Below are positions 8,859 to 12,830 of a DNA stretch of 12,830 bases, piece after piece. Position numbers and translations under genes: made by a program. This stretch comes from Gammaproteobacteria bacterium (lineage in GTDB: Bacteria > Pseudomonadota > Gammaproteobacteria > Burkholderiales > Burkholderiaceae_C), in the NCBI GenBank assembly GCA_018903185.1, contig JAHIQV010000197.1, forward strand, positions 1-12,830. Reading direction: 5' to 3'. How positions within the stretch are numbered: position 1 is the stretch's first letter; each line of letters begins with the position of its first letter. The notes beneath the pieces were generated by a model. The model had not been told where the DNA came from, did not search any database, and worked only from the letters and a program-made list of their open reading frames with translations.

Positions 8859-10193
8859 ATGCAGCACATCAAGCGGTTTTTCTGGGCCTATCTGCTGGTC
8901 CTGGCGGGTCTCTGGTGGTTCACCGATCAGACCGTCTGGGCCGAGCTTCCCCACTTTTTTGCCTGGCGCAGCGTCCTGATGCAGGGCAGCGGCGTGCTGG
9001 CCATCGGGGTGATGAGTGCGGCGATGGTGCTGGCCGTGCGGCCCGTGGTGTTCGAGCCCTGGCTGGGTGGGCTGGACAAGATGTACCGGCTGCACAAGTG
9101 GCTGGGCATCTCGGGCCTGGTGCTGTCCATCGGCCACTGGCTGTTGTCCGAGGCGGCCAAATGGATGGTCGGCCTGGGCTGGCTGACCCGCCCCGAGCGC
9201 GGACCCCGCCCGACCCTGGTGGATGAACCGGTCCGGCAGTTTTTCATGAACCAGCGCGGACTGGCCGAGGGCCTGGGTGAGTGGGCGTTTTATGCGGCCG
9301 TGGCGCTGATGGCGCTGGCACTGATCAAACGCTTCCCGTACCGGTATTTCTTCCGCACCCACCGCCTGCTCGCCGTGGCCTATCTGGTGCTGGTGTGGCA
9401 CTCGGTGGTGCTGCTGCAGTTCGACTACTGGAGCGGCGTGCTGGGGCCGGTGATGGCGCTGCTGATGGCTGCGGGCAGCGTTGCTGCCGTGATGGTGCTG
9501 TTCGGCCGCGTGGCCGTTCATCGGCAACTGGTGGGTGAGGTGACGGCCGTGCGGCTTCACCCCGCGCTGAATGTCATCGAGGTCAATATCGGGTTCCAGG
9601 GCCGCTGGGCGGGCCACGAGGCGGGCCAGTTCGCCTTTGTGACCTTGCACGAAAAGGAGGGCGCGCATCCCTACACCATCACGTCCGCGTGGGCCGACGA
9701 TGGCCGCCTGACCTTCATCATCAAGGCCCTGGGCGACTACACCAGCACCCTGGCCGAAACGGTCAAGGTCGGGGACGTGGTCAAGGTGGAGGGGCCCTAC
9801 GGGCGCTTCAATTTCGCGGGCCAGCAGCCGCGCCAGATCTGGGTGGGCGCGGGCATTGGCATCACGCCCTTCATCGGGCGCATGAAGGCCCTGGCCCAGG
9901 CGCCCGATGGCAAGACCATCGACCTGTTCCACACCACAGCCGTCTACGATGACCATGCCATCGGTCTGATCGAGGCGGACGCGAAAGCCGCGGGTGTCTG
10001 CCTGCACGTGTCGTGGGACGAACGCGACGGCTGGCTGACCGCGGCACGCATCGCGGAGCAGGTTCCCGAATGGCGCGATGCGGACTTCTGGTTCTGCGGA
10101 CCGGCCGCGTTCGGGCGCACGCTGAAGAAGGATTTCGTGGCCCTGGGGCTGGACGAGACACGCTTCCACCAGGAACTGTTCGAGATGCGGTGA
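8859..10193 (+). CDS. Membrane ferric reductase/NOX-like flavocytochrome (ferredoxin-reductase domain)
   Basis: This 444-residue protein has an N-terminal ferric-reductase-like membrane domain (about 1-215, roughly six helices) and a cytoplasmic FAD/NAD(P)H-binding domain (about 222-444). Two histidine pairs suited to bind two stacked hemes are visible: H79 with H93 (HX13H) and H168 with H181 (HX12H). The FAD site is marked by HPYTITSAW at 270-278, the Arg position of the usual RxYS motif being His here, and by EGPYGRFNF at 311-319. The nucleotide site is GAGIGITPFIGR at 330-341 with FCGPAAFG at 412-419. The family moves electrons from NAD(P)H through FAD and heme across the membrane to ferric iron, oxygen or another acceptor; the acceptor is unknown here. 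AGGGAG at 8849-8854 supports the ATG at 8859. The downstream genes start 133 bp later and look like a separate unit. Confidence 0.9.
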   Translation: MQHIKRFFWAYLLVLAGLWWFTDQTVWAELPHFFAWRSVLMQGSGVLAIGVMSAAMVLAVRPVVFEPWLGGLDKMYRLHKWLGISGLVLSIGHWLLSEAAKWMVGLGWLTRPERGPRPTLVDEPVRQFFMNQRGLAEGLGEWAFYAAVALMALALIKRFPYRYFFRTHRLLAVAYLVLVWHSVVLLQFDYWSGVLGPVMALLMAAGSVAAVMVLFGRVAVHRQLVGEVTAVRLHPALNVIEVNIGFQGRWAGHEAGQFAFVTLHEKEGAHPYTITSAWADDGRLTFIIKALGDYTSTLAETVKVGDVVKVEGPYGRFNFAGQQPRQIWVGAGIGITPFIGRMKALAQAPDGKTIDLFHTTAVYDDHAIGLIEADAKAAGVCLHVSWDERDGWLTAARIAEQVPEWRDADFWFCGPAAFGRTLKKDFVALGLDETRFHQELFEMR

Positions 10194-10285
10194 CGCAAGC
10201 CGGCAGGGATCTCCCCCCAACGCCGATACAAAACGAAAAGAACCGAAACCGCGCTGACACCCCCCAGGCGACGCCCGCCGGCACC

Positions 10286-10330
10286 ATGACGGACATGTTC
10301 AACAAGGTTCTGAAAGGACCACCGTCATGA
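10286..10330 (+). CDS. Possible 14-residue leader ORF overlapping the Spy-like gene (weak)
   Basis: ATG at 10286 opens MTDMFNKVLKGPPS and stops at TGA 10328-10330, which overlaps the ATG (10327-10329) of the next gene as ATGA. It has no clear Shine-Dalgarno of its own, and its frame is open for a long way upstream, so it may be chance. If translated it would couple to the lipoprotein gene, whose ribosome-binding site AAAGGA (10313-10318) it covers. Confidence 0.2.
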   Translation: MTDMFNKVLKGPPS

Positions 10331-10797
10331 AAACCTGGATCAAACGCACACTCATCGGTCTGACCACCGCCACCGTGGTGCTGGGCGGCCTCACCGCCTG
10401 CGGCAGCCGTGGCGACCACGCCCGTGGCTGGAGCGAAGAGCGCGTCACCGAAATGCGCGGCAAGGCGATCGAACGCATCAGCAGCAAGCTCGAACTCAAC
10501 GCCGAACAGAAGCAGAAGCTCGGTGTTCTGGCCGATCAGATGATCGCCTCGCGCAAGGCCTTCCGGGGTGAAGGGGCCGATCCACGCGCCGACTTCAAGG
10601 CCCTGGTCGCGGGCGAGAAGTTTGACCGCGCCAAGGCGCAGAGCCTGCTCGACCAGAAAACCGCCGCCGTGCAAGGCAACGCGCCCAAGGTGCTGACCGC
10701 ACTGGCCGACTTCTACGACAGCCTCAACCCCGAGCAGCAACGCCAGGTGCGCGAAAAGCTGGACAAGCGCGGCCACGGCCGGTGGGGCCGGAGCTGA
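10327..10797 (+). CDS. Spy/CpxP-like periplasmic stress lipoprotein (LTxxQ family)
   Basis: This 156-residue protein has a lipoprotein signal peptide: basic MKTWIKR, a hydrophobic core at 8-21, and the lipobox LTAC at 22-25 with C25 as lipidation site followed by Gly, which favours the outer membrane. The mature part is helical and charged, with two LTxxQ-like repeats: LNAEQ at 57-61 (LELNAEQKQKL) and LNPEQ at 133-137 (LNPEQQRQVREKL). These are the hallmark of Spy, CpxP and related periplasmic chaperones or metal sensors, though Escherichia Spy and CpxP are soluble rather than lipidated. The tail RGHGRWGRS is His/Arg-rich. AAAGGA at 10313-10318 supports the ATG. It lies upstream of a response regulator and sensor kinase, so it is likely a target and perhaps a feedback partner of that system, as CpxP is for CpxA; this is inference. 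Confidence 0.82.
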   Translation: MKTWIKRTLIGLTTATVVLGGLTACGSRGDHARGWSEERVTEMRGKAIERISSKLELNAEQKQKLGVLADQMIASRKAFRGEGADPRADFKALVAGEKFDRAKAQSLLDQKTAAVQGNAPKVLTALADFYDSLNPEQQRQVREKLDKRGHGRWGRS

Positions 10798-10834
10798 TCG
10801 GGCGAGCGAAGCACACGTTCTGAATGCACGGACC

Positions 10835-11134
10835 ATGTCGCCCGCTTTCGAACCCATCCACCACCTGGCTCAGCAGAGCCGGGCCCATGCCCCGGCCTTG
10901 CTGGCCGGGGCCGACGACCCGCACGCCGAGCTGCTGGCCATGGTCTGGGGCCCGCGTTTCGACCGCCAGCACGCGCTTGATCTCTGGGCCCGGCTCTCGC
11001 AGCAACAACCCGCCGAGGCCTTGCCGCTGCTGCCCGCGCTGATCTCGGCGGCCGACCGCTTCGACACCCTGGGTGTTCCGGTGCAGCACCGGCTGCGCCG
11101 CCTGATCGTGCGACACCGTGCCCTGTCAGAATGA
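10835..11134 (+). CDS. Uncharacterised 99-residue protein
   Basis: I do not recognise this protein. It is soluble, with no signal peptide, membrane segment or cysteine, and is predicted largely helical (EPIHHLAQQSRAHAPALLAG, then DPHAELLAMVWG, then repeated leucine-rich helices). Its C-terminus is basic (HRLRRLIVRHRALSE). Third codon positions are overwhelmingly G or C and residue composition is balanced, as in real genes of this window. The ATG at 10835 is 37 bp after the lipoprotein stop with no strong Shine-Dalgarno. Its stop (11132-11134) is 4 bp before the response-regulator ATG, so translation of the two is probably coupled. Its place between a Spy-like protein and its likely two-component system suggests a role in that regulon, such as an adaptor, but nothing in the sequence proves a function. 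Confidence 0.65.
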   Translation: MSPAFEPIHHLAQQSRAHAPALLAGADDPHAELLAMVWGPRFDRQHALDLWARLSQQQPAEALPLLPALISAADRFDTLGVPVQHRLRRLIVRHRALSE

Positions 11135-11138
11135 GTTC

Positions 11139-11843
11139 ATGCACCGCATCCTGCTCATCGACGACGACGAACAGCTCGGCCCTCCGCTGGCGACGTACTT
11201 CCAGCGTTTCGAGCTGCAACTCACCCACGCTTTTCGACCCAGTGATGGACTGGTCCGTTTGCGCGCAGGGAGCTTCGACGCCGCCATCCTCGACGTGATG
11301 CTGCCCGAGATGGACGGCTTCGAACTCTGCCGCACCATCCGCAAGGAGAGCGACATCCCCATCGTCATGCTCACCGCGCGCGGCGAGGTGATGGACCGCG
11401 TGGTCGGCCTGGAAATCGGCGCCGACGACTACCTGCCCAAACCCTTCGAGCCGCGTGAACTCGTGGCGCGCCTGCAGACCGTGCTGCGCCGCCGCCGGGC
11501 CAGCCTGGCGCCGCTGCACACCGCGCCGGACCCCACCAACGGTGAACTCCGCTTCGAGGGCCTCACGCTCGACCCCGCGCGCCGCAGCGTCGTGCGCGAA
11601 GGGCAAGACATCGAACTCACCGGCACCGAATTCGAACTGCTGCTGTTGCTCGCACGGGAACCGGGCAAGGTGTTCAGCCGCGACGACATCCTCAACCAGC
11701 TGCGCGGCCACGAGGCCGAGCTGTACACCCGCGCGGTGGACATCGTGGTCAGCCGCCTGCGCAAGAAGCTGGAGCCGCTGGACTGCATCAAGACCCTGCG
11801 CAACGCCGGCTACTCGCTCGCGCTGCGCCGCGTTCAGCCATGA
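11139..11843 (+). CDS. OmpR/PhoB-family response regulator
   Basis: This 234-residue cytoplasmic transcription factor has a receiver domain (1-115) and a winged-helix DNA-binding domain (about 134-230). Receiver residues are complete: acidic pocket D9/D10 (LLIDDDE), phospho-acceptor D52 (AAILDVMLPEMDGFE), T79 (MLTARG) and K101 (DDYLPKPFEP). The effector domain shows the family pattern LTGTEFELLLLLAREPGKVFSRDDIL and VDIVVSRLRKKLE. The ATG at 11139 gives the standard MHRILLIDDD start; a GTG at 11118 would add seven residues and overlap the upstream gene by 17 bp, so it is less likely. It probably responds to the kinase encoded downstream and may control the Spy-like gene, in a layout similar to CpxR or RstA systems. 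Its TGA overlaps an ATG as ATGA (11840-11843). Confidence 0.95.
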   Translation: MHRILLIDDDEQLGPPLATYFQRFELQLTHAFRPSDGLVRLRAGSFDAAILDVMLPEMDGFELCRTIRKESDIPIVMLTARGEVMDRVVGLEIGADDYLPKPFEPRELVARLQTVLRRRRASLAPLHTAPDPTNGELRFEGLTLDPARRSVVREGQDIELTGTEFELLLLLAREPGKVFSRDDILNQLRGHEAELYTRAVDIVVSRLRKKLEPLDCIKTLRNAGYSLALRRVQP

Positions 11844-11908
11844 GCGCCGCCCGGTCGCGCCGAAAGCGCTCAGCCCCGCAGTGCGCAGCACGGAGGGTCG
11901 TCCAGTGA
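11840..11908 (+). CDS. Possible 22-residue ORF bridging regulator and kinase (weak)
   Basis: ATG at 11840 overlaps the regulator stop (ATGA) and reads MSAARSRRKRSAPQCAARRV before ending VQ and stopping at TGA 11906-11908. That stop overlaps the kinase GTG (11905-11907) as GTGA. The peptide is strongly basic and I do not recognise it. It may serve only to carry ribosomes from the regulator to the kinase gene, or be chance. An alternative is that a frameshift once joined this segment to the kinase, but the kinase has its own good ribosome-binding site. Confidence 0.25.
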   Translation: MSAARSRRKRSAPQCAARRVVQ

Positions 11909-12830
11909 GCGCCACCACGCCCCCAGCCCATCGCTCATCGTGGAAGCGCGCCAAGCACCGGCTGGCGCACTCCATCAAGCTGCGCATGGTGCTGGTCTTC
12001 CTGCTGCTGGCCGCAGCGATGACCTTTGTCTTCATCACCGGTGCGCAGAAGGCTTTTTCCATTGGCTGGCGTGAAGCCGCGCGCCCGCTGCTCATGGACT
12101 ATGTGGACCACCTGGTGGCCGACATCACCGTGGGCGGTGGCGCGCCAGACCTGGAGCGCGCCCGTGCCATCACCGCGCGCCTGCCGCTGACCGTGCGCAT
12201 CGCCGGCCCGCAGGTGAACTGGGCCTCCCACCCCGACCAGAGCCCACCCGACTGGCTGCGCGACAACCCCGACGACCCGGACCGGCGCGACCGCGAAGAC
12301 GGGGGTGGCGGCAAGGACTGGCAGCGCATCCTGAAGCGCAGCACCGCCGACGGCCACAGCATCGAGTTCGGCATCAACGGCGAGGCTTTCGAGCGCCGCC
12401 CGCGCATGGTGGGCTACGCGCTCACCTCGCTGCTGGTGCTCACGCTGCTGGCGTTTCTCTACGTGCGCCGCCTGTTGCGCCCGCTGGACGCGATCCAGGC
12501 CGGCGCGCGGCGATTTGGCGCCGGTGATTTCAGCCAGCCCATTCCCGAGCGCTGCCTGCACGGCCCCGACGAACTGGGTGAACTCGCGGTCACCATCAAC
12601 ACCATGGGCCAGGACATCCAGCAGATGCTGGACGCCAAGCGCGCGCTGCTGCTTGCCATCAGCCACGAACTGCGCAGCCCGCTCACCCGCGCGCGGCTCA
12701 ACACCGAACTGCTGCCCGAAACGGCCGAGGTCAACCCGCAGCGCGAAGCCCTGTTGCGCGACCTGCAGGAAATGGCCCGCCTCATCACCGACCTGCTGGA
12801 GAGCGAGCGCCTGGCCACGAAGCACGCCGC
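11905..12830 (+). CDS. Sensor histidine kinase (3' truncated by window end)
   Basis: This membrane sensor kinase is open to the right edge, 308 residues visible. The GTG at 11905 is chosen because GGAGGG at 11892-11897 precedes it by 7 nt and it gives a cytoplasmic leader before the first membrane segment (about 27-46). A periplasmic domain (about 47-168) follows, then a second membrane segment (about 169-187), a HAMP domain (188-240, RRLLRPLDAIQAGARRFGAGD) and the dimerisation/phospho-acceptor helix with H254 in LAISHELRSPLTRARL. The ATP-binding domain is outside the window. The periplasmic domain contains an unusual acidic run (residues 117-136, with many Asp followed by four Gly). The order Spy-like protein, regulator, kinase resembles CpxP-CpxRA or metal-stress systems; the real stimulus is unknown. 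It pairs with the regulator immediately upstream. Confidence 0.93.
   Translation, partial: MSATTPPAHRSSWKRAKHRLAHSIKLRMVLVFLLLAAAMTFVFITGAQKAFSIGWREAARPLLMDYVDHLVADITVGGGAPDLERARAITARLPLTVRIAGPQVNWASHPDQSPPDWLRDNPDDPDRRDREDGGGGKDWQRILKRSTADGHSIEFGINGEAFERRPRMVGYALTSLLVLTLLAFLYVRRLLRPLDAIQAGARRFGAGDFSQPIPERCLHGPDELGELAVTINTMGQDIQQMLDAKRALLLAISHELRSPLTRARLNTELLPETAEVNPQREALLRDLQEMARLITDLLESERLATKHA

Noticed and set aside
8697..10220. A 507-codon open frame on the minus strand opposite the flavocytochrome gene.
   Set aside because: It is a shadow produced by high GC. The translation is rich in His, Gln, Arg and Gly without domain logic, while the plus-strand product has complete heme and flavin motifs.
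10800..10843. Inverted repeat GGGCGA/TCGCCC between the lipoprotein and the 99-residue gene.
   Set aside because: It has six-base arms with a loop of about 32 nt and no T-tract; this is expected by chance at this GC content.
11118..11138. A GTG start for the response regulator seven codons earlier.
   Set aside because: It would overlap the upstream gene and adds residues not found before the usual MxxILLIDDD start.
10713..12095. A 460-codon minus-strand frame opposite the response regulator and neighbouring genes.
   Set aside because: Its composition is Ala/Arg/Gln/His-rich and it crosses several real plus-strand genes, including the regulator with all catalytic residues.

Overview
The window is GC-rich, densely packed bacterial DNA. 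It looks like a betaproteobacterium of the family Comamonadaceae (Comamonas/Hydrogenophaga-like). This rests on the gene order of the central operon, which matches the protocatechuate 4,5-cleavage (pmd) operon I recall from Comamonas, and on G/C-dominated third codon positions. It was not confirmed by any database search.

Left part (1-2685): the 3' end of a beta-hydroxyacid-dehydrogenase-like gene with a DUF1932-type C-terminus is followed 14 bp later by an AEC-family permease. This pair converges on a LysR-type regulator (minus strand), and the permease and regulator genes overlap by 9 bp at their ends. The LysR gene is divergent from the catabolic operon across a 158-bp promoter region that holds sigma70-like elements and short dyads.

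Centre (2686-7637): six tightly packed genes form a protocatechuate meta-cleavage operon in the order pmdE-F-D-A-B-C: oxalomesaconate hydratase, CHA aldolase, PDC hydrolase, dioxygenase alpha and beta, CHMS dehydrogenase. The inferred flow is protocatechuate -> (PmdAB) 4-carboxy-2-hydroxymuconate semialdehyde -> (PmdC) 2-pyrone-4,6-dicarboxylate -> (PmdD) 4-oxalomesaconate -> (PmdE) 4-carboxy-4-hydroxy-2-oxoadipate -> (PmdF) pyruvate + oxaloacetate. The oxalomesaconate isomerase (PmdU/LigU/GalD type) and a dedicated uptake gene are not in the operon. The next gap holds a GC-rich dispersed-repeat-type hairpin and a strong intrinsic terminator, which sits directly in front of the ribosome-binding site of an aldo/keto reductase gene (7772-8770).

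Right part (8859-12830): a membrane flavocytochrome of the ferric reductase/NOX type is followed by an apparent envelope-stress module. This consists of a Spy/CpxP-like lipoprotein, an unrecognised 99-residue protein, an OmpR-family response regulator and a sensor histidine kinase cut by the window end. The kinase start is best placed at a GTG with a good Shine-Dalgarno sequence. It is preceded by a 22-codon reading frame joined at both ends by 4-base overlaps.

Most of the window is recognisable, ordinary catabolic and stress-response content, and I see no clear new defence, mobile or RNA-guided system. The least explained items are the 99-residue protein, the small frame between regulator and kinase, the structured pmdC-AKR gap, and the acidic segment of the kinase sensor domain.
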